A stretch of 43,980 nucleotides of DNA from Euryarchaeota archaeon UBA463. GTDB lineage: Archaea > Thermoplasmatota > Poseidoniia > Poseidoniales > Thalassarchaeaceae. Below, piece by piece: positions 23,835 to 31,632 of this stretch. The notes beneath the pieces were generated by a model. That model had not been told where the DNA came from. It searched no databases and saw only the letters and a list, made by a program, of their open reading frames with translations. Made by a program: the position numbers and the translations under genes. The stretch lies in the NCBI GenBank assembly GCA_002501805.1, contig DAOI01000012.1:44340-88319 (forward strand), written 5' to 3'. Positions within the stretch are counted from its first letter, which is position 1. The number at the start of each line of letters is the position of its first letter.

Positions 23835-24482
23835 GTGAGAAGAGTTACTCTGAGATGGAATCTCTCCTCTCTCCAAGGTTCTAAGGAAATCTCGAACATC
23901 CTCAAAATTGTTGAGAGTATAGAGGTCCTCAGTCATCTTTCTGTCACAAGTAATGGAGTCCTCCAACTGGCAGAAATAAGATTGAAGGAGAACAAAACGT
24001 TAGAAGATTTTTCAGAAATCGATTGGCTCGAAGTTGTCGAAGTCCTGGAGGAAGAGGATGATTCAGTAGTTGTGAGCTTATTGTGTACTCATTCTTTCGC
24101 TAAGTCCGCCATAGAGCTTTCGAATATCCAAGTTTATCCTCCATACGGAATTGATTCTGTCAGAGGAATGGAAATCCGAATGTCAGGACTATCTGATTCG
24201 GTCAGAAGATTTGTTTCAATACTCAGAGTAGTCCTTCCCCCTGATAAGATAAGTGTAAACTCAATTAGAGACTCAGAAAGAAATGGTTGGACTGATGGCC
24301 TAACTGAAAAGCAGAAAGAGGTGATTTCCTATGCCATTGGCAGGGGCTATTTCGATCCTGATTCAAAAATCAAATTGAAAGATATAGCTGAAGGACTGGG
24401 GATGGCCCGAAGTACACTCGGCGAGCACATGAAAAGAGCAGAGTATGAAATTATGAAAAAAGTAGCTGAGGATCTCGATTGA
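23835..24482 (+). CDS. HTH_10 (bacterioopsin-activator type) transcription regulator
   Basis: A 215-residue protein from GTG 23835. The C-terminal 55 residues match the archaeal Bat/HTH_10 domain: LTEKQKEVISYAIGRGYFDP, IKLKDIAEGLGMARSTLGEHMKRAE. The N-terminal 150 residues are a sensor-like region without a domain I recognise; it lacks the GAF/PAS signatures of large Bat proteins. It ends 21 bases before the Fe-S subunit of the Mo hydroxylase and its stop codon lies within a perfect hairpin-forming repeat, so it is the natural candidate to control that operon (inference). The family activates or tunes metabolic genes in haloarchaea and others. Confidence 0.88.
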   Translation: MRRVTLRWNLSSLQGSKEISNILKIVESIEVLSHLSVTSNGVLQLAEIRLKENKTLEDFSEIDWLEVVEVLEEEDDSVVVSLLCTHSFAKSAIELSNIQVYPPYGIDSVRGMEIRMSGLSDSVRRFVSILRVVLPPDKISVNSIRDSERNGWTDGLTEKQKEVISYAIGRGYFDPDSKIKLKDIAEGLGMARSTLGEHMKRAEYEIMKKVAEDLD

Positions 24483-24497
24483 CCCCAAGGGGGTCAA
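24479..24497. repeat. Perfect 8-3-8 inverted repeat over the regulator stop codon
   Basis: TTGACCCC (24479-24486) and GGGGTCAA (24490-24497) are exact complements separated by AAG. The repeat covers the TGA stop of the HTH_10 regulator and ends seven bases before the first ATG of the Mo-hydroxylase small subunit. As DNA it is a palindromic operator candidate for the regulator; as RNA it is a GC-rich hairpin that could change translation or mRNA processing between the two genes. It lacks a following U-tract, so a terminator is less likely. Confidence 0.6.
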
Positions 24498-24503
24498 AAC
24501 ACA

Positions 24504-25106
24504 ATGCTCAAGTTGCTGACTGCTCCGGTCAGTATAATGGTGCAGTACAGCCTACCCATGGTACCCGGGCCAGACAAGATTAATTGGGAGGCCCGAGTAA
24601 ACGGTAGAATGGTCAGTTTTCCAATCGATAGTAATGCTATTCTCCTAGATATTCTACGAGATAAAGGAGGTAGCTTAGGCACTAAAAGAGGATGCGATAT
24701 GGGAACCTGCGGTTGTTGTAGCGTAATGATCGATGGAACTCCGAAGCTGTCTTGCCTAATACTAGCACAAGAGGCTAAGGGATGCGATATTACCACTGTT
24801 GAGGGTTTATCTTCTGGCCATCATCTACATCCCATCCAGCAGACATTTGCGGATTGCGGAGGGAGTCAGTGTGGTTTTTGCACGCCGGGTTTTCTTGTAG
24901 TCTCAGCGGCACTTTTAGAAGAGAACCCGTCTCCTACCACTGAAGAGATAAAAACAGCAATTGAAGGAAATCTGTGCAGATGCACGGGTTATCAACAAAT
25001 TGTTGATGCTATTGCCAAGGCTTCAGAAATACTAGTCTCTGGAAGCTCGATAGAAGACTCAACTTCACCAAAGAGTGACCCTCATCCAGGATTTTCAGGA
25101 GAGTAG
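24504..25106 (+). CDS. Molybdenum hydroxylase [2Fe-2S] small subunit (HcrC/CoxS type)
   Basis: A 200-residue protein with both 2Fe-2S clusters. The plant-type ferredoxin cluster uses Cys64, Cys69, Cys72 and Cys84 (GCDMGTCGCC then LSC), and the C-terminal helical cluster uses Cys123, Cys126, Cys158 and Cys160 (CGFCTPGF, NLCRCTGYQQI). It carries electrons between the Mo site and the FAD subunit. The start is uncertain: ATG 24504, 24537 or 24558; typical family members begin just before the VNGRMVSFPID strand, so the longer forms carry an unusual N-terminal extension of 15-25 residues. First of three structural genes, with four bases before the large subunit. Confidence 0.95.
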   Translation: MLKLLTAPVSIMVQYSLPMVPGPDKINWEARVNGRMVSFPIDSNAILLDILRDKGGSLGTKRGCDMGTCGCCSVMIDGTPKLSCLILAQEAKGCDITTVEGLSSGHHLHPIQQTFADCGGSQCGFCTPGFLVVSAALLEENPSPTTEEIKTAIEGNLCRCTGYQQIVDAIAKASEILVSGSSIEDSTSPKSDPHPGFSGE

Positions 25107-25110
25107 TGAG

Positions 25111-27933
25111 ATGTCAACTAGCGATAGTTCGTCCGCAGCAGAGGGAGATTCTGATTCATCGGAATCAAACGAGATGGTCGGGTATAGGCAACAGCCTGGA
25201 AAATTACCTTTTTCGAAGCCCGGATCAGGAGGCAAGAACCGCTTTTCTGAACCAACTGATCAGTCAATGATTCCAGAGTCCAAGGGAGGCGAACTTGCCC
25301 AACCATGGGGCTCACACCGACACGATGGCCTGGTTAGTGGACAAGTAATTGGGAAGCCGACTTCTCTGGTAGATAGTAATTGGAAGGTCACGGGTCAGGC
25401 GAAATATGGAGATGATATCAGACTCCCGGGCGAGATCATAGGGAGGATTCTTCGGAGCCCACATCACTATGCCAGAGTCCTGTCCATAGATGTAAGTAAG
25501 GCAATGGAGTTACCTGGTGTTCTTGGAATAGCAACTGGAGATGACGCTCCTGGAAAGTTCGGTGTACTCCCCGTGACCAAAGACGAGCATGCTATGGCTG
25601 TTGAGAAGGTTCGTCACGTCGGTGATTTGGTTGCTTGTGTGGCTGCAGTCGATGAACCCACAGCTAGAGAGGCATGCAGACTGATCGAAGTTGAGTATGA
25701 AATTTTGGACTCAATACATGATATCAAAATGGGACTAGAAGACTCTGAAAATCCAATCCATGACAGAGGAAAGTACCATATCGGGGAGTCGAATGTTCAG
25801 AAGAGGGTTTTCCAACAATTCGGAAATGTTTCAGAGATGAAGGAAAATTCCATAGCTAGCCATGAGTCAAACTGGACTTTCACCGGAGTGAATCATGGTT
25901 TTACTGAGCCCCATGCAGTGGTTGCACACTGGGACCCCTCGGGAAGATTAACCCTTTACACTCCACAACAAGTCCCTCATTACCTGCATAGGGCCCTTGC
26001 AGATGTCCTAGAGGTTCCAATGCATCAGATTAACGTATATAGGACATTTGTAGGAGGAGGATTTGGAGGGAAGTCTGATCCATTTCCTCATGAGATGTGT
26101 GCTGCAATATTGGCTCGTAAGACAGGGAGGCCGGTAAGAATTAACTTTGACAGGGAGGAGGTTTTCTGGGTCAATAGAGGACGGCATCCATCAAAAATTT
26201 CCATGTCGCTCCATGCGGATTCTGACGGCAGGCTGTGTGGCATAGAGACTGATGCATTGATTGACGGTGGGGCGTTTGCCTCCTTTGGACATGTAACTAC
26301 CTACTACAACGGAGTTCTTCATACGGCGCCTTATGAAATTGGAGCGTTTCACTATACTGGAGCCAGAGTATGGACGAATAAACCAGCCAGTGGCGCCATG
26401 AGGGGGCATGGTGCTGTGAATTCAAGATGCGCTGTTGAGACCGGAATAGACGATTTATCCGAAAGCCTGGGAGTAGACCCTATAGATTTCAGATTAGCCA
26501 ATCTCCTTCCCCCACACAGTGCCACTATTACAGGTTTCAGAGTAACTAGTATAGGCATGAGAGAGTGTTTAGAGAGAGTAAAGCAAGAGTCCGGTTGGAA
26601 AGAGAAATTCAGGAAGATGCCACTAGGAAAGGGGATAGGGATAGGATGTGGATTCTTCATTTCAGGAAGCGGGTTACCGATACACTGGGATCCTAACAAA
26701 TTCCCGCATGCTACTGTACACCTCAAAATCGATATGGACGGAGGGGTAACAGTTCATACAGGGGCGGCAGACATAGGGCAAGGATCAGACACGGTTGTCG
26801 CCCAGTCAGTTGCTGAGGTCCTAGGATTGCCCCTAGATATGATCAGAGTAAGAAGTAGAGAGAGTGATACTTCCCCTGTTGACCTGGGATCGTATTCCTC
26901 AAGAGTGACTTTCATGAATGCTAATGCCGCAATATCTGCCGCGATGGAAATCAGGGGCGATTTGCTTAAGGCGACCAGTGAAATAACTGGGGCTTCTACG
27001 GAGTCTTTGGTAATAGGAGATCGTAGGATTTTCAATAAAGCTGATCCGGCAGTTGGTGTTTCTTATCTGGAAGCTTTACATAAGGCTCAGGAAGATAGGG
27101 GGGCTTTAGTTTCATCTGGTTCCTACAGAACTCCACCTATGGGAAGAGCTCACAAGGGAGCTGCTGCAGGACTTGCACCAGCCTATTCGTTCTCTGCATA
27201 TGTAGCTGAAGTCGATGTGGACATAGAGACGGGGCAGACCAAAGTTGAGAGGGTATGGGCCGCTCATGACTGTGGTAAGGCACTTAATCCACTTGCGGTT
27301 GAGGGGCAAATCATAGGTTCCTGCCATATGGGGATGGGACAAGTCCTCAGCGAGGAGATGAAGTACGGTAGAACTGGTCATTTGATTAATCCTGATTTAC
27401 TAGATTACAAAATACCGACTGTTCATGAGATGCCTCTTGTGACTCCAATAATTGTTGAGTCTAATGATCCAGAGGGGCCCTTCGGAGCCAAAGAAGCTGG
27501 AGAAGGTCCACTTCTCCCTATTTTGCCAGCGGTTGTCAATGCCGTTTACGACGCTATTGGAGTCAGAGTTGACGAGTTGCCTATTACCCCAGATAGGCTC
27601 TACAAGGAGATAGAGAAGAAATGTAGGAAAGAAGGAATTGATGATCCTCTAGATCTTAGTCCACCTACACTTGATTACTCGCCACTGCAAGATATTCTTG
27701 AAGAGCGGGCAATCTTGCATTCAGAAAGAGATATTGAGAGGCGTCACGATAACGACCCCCCTCCCTATCACAATGGGGCACTATTCGGCCTTGACCCAGA
27801 AGTACCCGGTGATGAGCAAGACTCTAGATGGGCGGCTGTTGTAATTCCTCCGGAAGGTTACTTGGATAACCCCGGCCTTGCAGGTAGTGCTTGGAAGCAT
27901 GTTGAGAGACGTCACAGGGAGGGTCAAAAATGA
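25111..27933 (+). CDS. Molybdenum hydroxylase large (Mo-cofactor) subunit, 4-hydroxybenzoyl-CoA reductase/xanthine dehydrogenase type
   Basis: A 940-residue protein from ATG 25111, preceded by GGAG; an overlapping GTG at 25075 is less likely. Residues 1-80 are a Ser/acid-rich extension. The catalytic core, about 85-830, includes KVTGQAKYGDDI, VGGGFGGKSDPF, ASGAMRGHG, the Mo-binding ADIGQGSDT, and FGAKEAGEGPLLPILPA with the general-base Glu of the family. The CSFR-type loop of form I CO dehydrogenase is absent, so it is not a classical CoxL. A C-terminal tail of about 110 residues follows the normal family end (ITPDRLYKEI). It should hydroxylate, or reductively dehydroxylate, an aromatic, N-heterocyclic or CoA-linked substrate. 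Confidence 0.9.
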   Translation: MSTSDSSSAAEGDSDSSESNEMVGYRQQPGKLPFSKPGSGGKNRFSEPTDQSMIPESKGGELAQPWGSHRHDGLVSGQVIGKPTSLVDSNWKVTGQAKYGDDIRLPGEIIGRILRSPHHYARVLSIDVSKAMELPGVLGIATGDDAPGKFGVLPVTKDEHAMAVEKVRHVGDLVACVAAVDEPTAREACRLIEVEYEILDSIHDIKMGLEDSENPIHDRGKYHIGESNVQKRVFQQFGNVSEMKENSIASHESNWTFTGVNHGFTEPHAVVAHWDPSGRLTLYTPQQVPHYLHRALADVLEVPMHQINVYRTFVGGGFGGKSDPFPHEMCAAILARKTGRPVRINFDREEVFWVNRGRHPSKISMSLHADSDGRLCGIETDALIDGGAFASFGHVTTYYNGVLHTAPYEIGAFHYTGARVWTNKPASGAMRGHGAVNSRCAVETGIDDLSESLGVDPIDFRLANLLPPHSATITGFRVTSIGMRECLERVKQESGWKEKFRKMPLGKGIGIGCGFFISGSGLPIHWDPNKFPHATVHLKIDMDGGVTVHTGAADIGQGSDTVVAQSVAEVLGLPLDMIRVRSRESDTSPVDLGSYSSRVTFMNANAAISAAMEIRGDLLKATSEITGASTESLVIGDRRIFNKADPAVGVSYLEALHKAQEDRGALVSSGSYRTPPMGRAHKGAAAGLAPAYSFSAYVAEVDVDIETGQTKVERVWAAHDCGKALNPLAVEGQIIGSCHMGMGQVLSEEMKYGRTGHLINPDLLDYKIPTVHEMPLVTPIIVESNDPEGPFGAKEAGEGPLLPILPAVVNAVYDAIGVRVDELPITPDRLYKEIEKKCRKEGIDDPLDLSPPTLDYSPLQDILEERAILHSERDIERRHDNDPPPYHNGALFGLDPEVPGDEQDSRWAAVVIPPEGYLDNPGLAGSAWKHVERRHREGQK

Positions 27934-28916
27934 GGATGCCCCCATTTAACCTGCATAATCCATCGACCCTTGAAGATGCCTTGACGATGGCGTCGGAATT
28001 GGAATCATCTGGTGAAGAATTCGATTGGATATCAGGAGGTACAGACTTGATCCCCAATTACAAATGGCACCTCAATACAAAAAGGAATGTCATATCCCTA
28101 TCGGGGATTGAGGAGCTCCATGAGCTTGGAACAAACAAAATTGGGGCGATGGTCACTCTTCAAGAATTGGCCGAGTCGAGTTCCATTCACCCTCTAATCA
28201 GCGAGGCGGCAGGTAAGGTTGCGAGCATAATGGTCAGAAGATCCGCAACACTTGGGGGGAATATTTGCTTGGATACAAGATGCTTCTGGTATAATCAAAC
28301 TGAGCAATGGAGGGAATCGATAGATTGGTGCCACAAATGTGACTGTGGAACAGGTGCAGATTGTAGAGTAATCCCCAATCAGAATGAGCTCTGTGTAGCT
28401 ACTTATCAAGCAGATATGGCTCCTGTTCTAATGTGCTTGGAGGCAGTAATCCACCTCTCTTCTCCAAGAGGATCCAGGTCTATGCCGATTAATGAGTTTT
28501 TCAAGTTAGACGGGATGACCAAGAATGTACTGGAAATTGGAGAAATAGTCACTCATGTCACACTACCTGAAGATCATTCTGAGTGGAAGGGCGACTATCA
28601 GAAATTACGTCAAAGAGAAAGTTGGGATTTCCCCGAGGCCGGCGTAGCCGTAACATGGAAGATGGGGGCTAATGGGCCTAGTGAATTACGTGTAGCAACT
28701 ACTGGCCTGGAATCTGTACCCTCGTTACATATTGAAGAGGCATCAAGAGCATTGGAGAATTGGAACGGACAGGAGAGTGTGTCATCACTTTCCGAATCAA
28801 TAAGAAAATCTGTGAAGCCTGTGCTAAATACTTGGTTTCCGCCCTCATATCGAAGGAAGATGGTCAAAGTTCTAACTAGGAGGGCTTGCAAGGGGATTCT
28901 GGAGGATCAGTCTTGA
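27930..28916 (+). CDS. Molybdenum hydroxylase FAD subunit with extra [4Fe-4S] loop (HcrB-like)
   Basis: A 328-residue protein whose ATG overlaps the large-subunit stop (ATGA). FAD-binding motifs ISGGTDLIPNYK (35-46) and SATLGGNICLDTR (105-117) are those of the family. Residues 113-155 contain a Cys-rich insertion: Cys118, Cys134, Cys137, Cys139, Cys145 and Cys155 in CFWYNQTEQWRESIDWC and the following loop. Its text and Cys118/Cys134 spacing closely resemble the extra 4Fe-4S loop of 4-hydroxybenzoyl-CoA reductase beta (HcrB), absent from CoxM and xanthine dehydrogenase FAD subunits. This is the best clue to the enzyme's subtype. GGAGG before its stop serves the next gene. Confidence 0.93.
   Translation: MRMPPFNLHNPSTLEDALTMASELESSGEEFDWISGGTDLIPNYKWHLNTKRNVISLSGIEELHELGTNKIGAMVTLQELAESSSIHPLISEAAGKVASIMVRRSATLGGNICLDTRCFWYNQTEQWRESIDWCHKCDCGTGADCRVIPNQNELCVATYQADMAPVLMCLEAVIHLSSPRGSRSMPINEFFKLDGMTKNVLEIGEIVTHVTLPEDHSEWKGDYQKLRQRESWDFPEAGVAVTWKMGANGPSELRVATTGLESVPSLHIEEASRALENWNGQESVSSLSESIRKSVKPVLNTWFPPSYRRKMVKVLTRRACKGILEDQS
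28901..28915 (+). promoter_or_regulatory. Strong ribosome-binding site that fixes a TTG start
   Basis: GGAGG at 28901-28905 lies seven bases before TTG 28913-28915. That TTG overlaps the TGA stop of the FAD-subunit gene (TTGA). The site selects 28913 rather than the earlier in-frame TTG 28886 as the start of the secreted protein. Confidence 0.7.
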
Positions 28917-29848
28917 GAACTGCTGTTATTTTTCTTTCGGGCATATTATTGATGTGTCTAATAGCGCCTTTGAGCATGTCTCAGCAACCCAGTCCTCCCG
29001 GATGGGATTTAGGAATTGACTATCCTCAGGAAGACGAGGATGAGCCATTTAAACTCAACAACGGAGGCGGTGTAATCGTTAGTTTCTTTGTCTCTAATGA
29101 TGAGCTGTTACCAATCACAGTCGATTTCACATACGAAGTTCCGTTTGAGGGAGAGTTTGATGGTCCAGAATCAGAAACCATCGGAGCTGGAAATAACAAA
29201 ACATTCTCACTGACGATAATAAATATTCAGGTGGGTGACTTTTCGGCTGAAGCGACTGAGGAGTTTAGCATCACTGGGACCTTGGTAGCCAGAGGTTCTG
29301 TTCCTCAGCTTATTCCCGATTCGAGAGAAGGGTTGGGACAGCTACAGATTCCTACAATTCACTCATTGAAAGCTACATTATCTGAACCGGTAGGGCCCAT
29401 GAACTCTGGTTCAGATATGACTCTGACCCTTGAAGTCAAGAATCTTGGTAACGTGGTAGACAGGGTTGGCTCTGTGGAGGTATCTGATAACTGCCCATTG
29501 CTAACAACGGATAATGGACTTGACTCTCTGACAACCAAAGACATACCCATCGGTGGGCAAATTCAGGGTAGCCTGACTGTTACGGCGTCTCAGAGTCATC
29601 CTCAGAGGAACTGCGATATTGAGGTAACAGTATCTTCCAATGGTGCGACAAACTCAGGAGGTTCTGAGATGTCAGAATCGAATGTTAGAGTTTCTGTAGA
29701 GCCTCCGCCAACAAATCAAGAGGATCCAGAAAGTCCAGATGACAATGAGGATATTATTGAGGAGGTAGTAAGTTCAAACCTGTCTTTTGTCGGAATATTG
29801 CCTATTTTATCTGTAATTTTATTGGCCTCAATGAATAAGAAGAGGTAG
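28913..29848 (+). CDS. Secreted, C-terminally membrane-anchored protein, Ig-like/CARDB-like
   Basis: A 311-residue protein from TTG 28913, chosen for its GGAGG site and the TTGA overlap. It begins with a signal peptide (TAVIFLSGILLMCLIAPLSMS) and ends with a single helix (SFVGILPILSVILLASM) and KKR, so it is anchored with most of the chain outside. Two beta-sandwich-like repeats are suggested by GGVIVSFFVSNDELLPITVDFTY and DMTLTLEVKNLGNVVDRVG, typical of CARDB/NEW3-like adhesion or archaellum-associated folds. An acidic Pro-rich linker (about 250-280) precedes the anchor. Function unknown; although coupled to the Mo operon, it resembles surface proteins more than enzyme partners. Confidence 0.72.
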   Translation: MRTAVIFLSGILLMCLIAPLSMSQQPSPPGWDLGIDYPQEDEDEPFKLNNGGGVIVSFFVSNDELLPITVDFTYEVPFEGEFDGPESETIGAGNNKTFSLTIINIQVGDFSAEATEEFSITGTLVARGSVPQLIPDSREGLGQLQIPTIHSLKATLSEPVGPMNSGSDMTLTLEVKNLGNVVDRVGSVEVSDNCPLLTTDNGLDSLTTKDIPIGGQIQGSLTVTASQSHPQRNCDIEVTVSSNGATNSGGSEMSESNVRVSVEPPPTNQEDPESPDDNEDIIEEVVSSNLSFVGILPILSVILLASMNKKR

Positions 29849-29996
29849 TGCCCGGATACTAGGATATCCAGTGATACTAATCGGGTCACTTGACCTAAAT
29901 TGGGATGATGGCCGGTAAAAACATACCCGAACATATAATTGCACAATCACACTCCGCACAGCACCGTAGGTGCTAGATTGAACCTAGGTTGGGAAG
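29849..29996 (+). promoter_or_regulatory. Intergenic promoter region of the MoxR/DUF58 cluster
   Basis: The 148 bases hold a TATA-like ACATATAATT at 29931-29940, predicting transcription from about 29960. The next 30 bases, which would be the leader, contain a 6-3-6 inverted repeat (29960-29974) and a 10-base palindrome (29981-29990), listed below. No RNA gene was recognised and no coding frame is credible. Confidence 0.5.
29960..29990. repeat. Hairpin and palindrome in the leader of the DUF4350-like gene
   Basis: AGCACC (29960-29965) and GGTGCT (29969-29974) are perfect arms around GTA. Six bases later AACCTAGGTT (29981-29990) is a perfect palindrome. Both lie between the likely transcription start and the TTG at 29997, so they could be operator half-sites or a leader RNA structure. 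Confidence 0.45.
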
Positions 29997-31586
29997 TTGG
30001 TATTAGTGGAGGGTAGCGACGGTGGCCGCGAATTTGGCACATACGTCTCTTGGTCATTAGGAATAACAACCGCATTACTACTGATTCTGCCAATGATTTT
30101 CGTAGTCGGCAAAGCAACACATTACTCGGCTTACTCCAGTGAGGGGGACTATGATGGATTGGCTCAGCTCAAGGATATGCGAGATAGCATGGAAGGAGAT
30201 GGCTATTCGATCGCGAACACGATGTCAACTCCCATGCTAGTCAACGACTGGAAATACCCGCACAGAACAATACTATTGGTGATAGCTCCAGAAAAACCAA
30301 TTGATGAGACTGAGGCTGAATCCATTTATGATTTCGTAACTGAATCGGGAGGGAAGGTCATAGTTGCGTCTGATGGAACTAATGCCAATCGTCTGGCTTC
30401 GAAGTTTGGAGTTACTTACTTTGACTCCCCATTGCTGGATGAGAATCAATACTACATCACTGAAAATGACGATGGCACAAACCAATACTCATGGGAAAAT
30501 GTTTGGGGCATTGGAACGATGGAAGAAGAAGCTACTGAGTTTGGAAATGATGGTTGCGGGTCTTTCGAAATAAATCAATACGATGATGACTGCGCCCTTC
30601 CTGTTATGTTCAGAAAGCCAACCGGGATGAAGTTTGAAGAGACGGAGCGCGACCGAGAAGAACCTGGCCATAGAGATGTCACTGTTATCTCTAAGGCATC
30701 ACCCTCTGCTTTCATCGATCTAATCGGAAATGGAGATTCCAGTGATTTCAGAAATCCTGCACCCGGCGATCTTGCTTTGATGATTAGAGCTGACTACCCA
30801 GGGATAGAAGTCTACGATAAGGTCAGAGGGGGTCAAGCCATTGTTGGAGGTGATATTGGCGAAGTGGAGGTTACTGGCAGTATCGTTTTTGTTTCGGACC
30901 CTGAGGCTTTCTCAAATATGCTGTGGACTGATGAAGTAGCACAAGGAGAGGGGATACCAAGGGTTTGCGAGGTAGTGGGGGCTTACCAAAGCTGTTGGAA
31001 TGATGCCTTCGAGGATACTGACGGATCCCAGTGGAATGGCAATGGGGATTATTTCCGACTACTGATCCACTCGATGATGGAGTTCGATAATCTAGGTTTA
31101 GCGGGAGAAGTCAAGGATTACCCGTCTAACTTCCAAGTGGTTTTCGATGAGAGCAGGCATGTCACCGGAGTGGTTTCAGCGCCATTTGTTGAAGCTATGA
31201 GCACGGTTGTATTGCTGACCTCAAACACATTCCTCAAGTGGTTAGTAGTACTAAACGTGGGCTTACTTTTGCTTGTTGCAATGATGATAGTGCCAGAGAA
31301 GGAGAACTGGAGGCATGTTTTTGATCTTACTAGGTTCTCTGAGAGGCCGAATAAGCTAGATCCAGGAGACTACAGAAAAAGAGTTCAGCAAGCCCTATTC
31401 ACCAAAATTAGAGTGCATCATGATCTAACAAGGGATCAGATGGCATTGAAGCCCCCCGCCGAGATTCAGTCCATGATCGGAAATCCTAGGCTAGTTGAGT
31501 TGGCCTACTCAAAGGAAAGGAAATACTCCCCAAAAGAGCTCCGAGAGCTGATGCAAGCCATCAGACGGTGGGGAGGCGGTAACTGA
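29997..31586 (+). CDS. DUF4350-like membrane protein of the MoxR/DUF58 cluster
   Basis: A 529-residue protein (TTG 29997; GTG 30006 is equally possible). One helix lies near the N-terminus (WSLGITTALLLILPMIFVVG) and another at about 405-430 (LKWLVVLNVGLLLLVAMMIV), enclosing a large external domain with the GATase-like pattern of DUF4350: ILLVIAPEKPIDETEAESIYDFV, GGKVIVASDGTNANRLASKFG. The C-terminal cytoplasmic part is basic (RPNKLDPGDYRKRVQQAL). In known genomes DUF4350 proteins sit with MoxR ATPases and DUF58 proteins, as here. Function in those systems is thought to be assembly or quality control of surface proteins, but is unproven. Confidence 0.72.
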   Translation: MVLVEGSDGGREFGTYVSWSLGITTALLLILPMIFVVGKATHYSAYSSEGDYDGLAQLKDMRDSMEGDGYSIANTMSTPMLVNDWKYPHRTILLVIAPEKPIDETEAESIYDFVTESGGKVIVASDGTNANRLASKFGVTYFDSPLLDENQYYITENDDGTNQYSWENVWGIGTMEEEATEFGNDGCGSFEINQYDDDCALPVMFRKPTGMKFEETERDREEPGHRDVTVISKASPSAFIDLIGNGDSSDFRNPAPGDLALMIRADYPGIEVYDKVRGGQAIVGGDIGEVEVTGSIVFVSDPEAFSNMLWTDEVAQGEGIPRVCEVVGAYQSCWNDAFEDTDGSQWNGNGDYFRLLIHSMMEFDNLGLAGEVKDYPSNFQVVFDESRHVTGVVSAPFVEAMSTVVLLTSNTFLKWLVVLNVGLLLLVAMMIVPEKENWRHVFDLTRFSERPNKLDPGDYRKRVQQALFTKIRVHHDLTRDQMALKPPAEIQSMIGNPRLVELAYSKERKYSPKELRELMQAIRRWGGGN

Positions 31587-31632
31587 CCGCAGACGCAATT
31601 GACAAAAGTAATGAGAAACTGGAGATAGTAGT

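Noticed and set aside
24504..28916. Annotation as aerobic carbon monoxide dehydrogenase (coxSML)
   Set aside because: The large subunit lacks the form I active-site Cys-Ser-Phe-Arg loop and has ASGAMRGHG in the region, and the FAD subunit carries the HcrB-type Cys-rich loop.
29849..29996. Possible tRNA or small RNA gene in the spacer before the DUF4350 gene
   Set aside because: Only a short 15-base hairpin and a 10-base palindrome are present; no cloverleaf, T-loop or C/D-box pattern.
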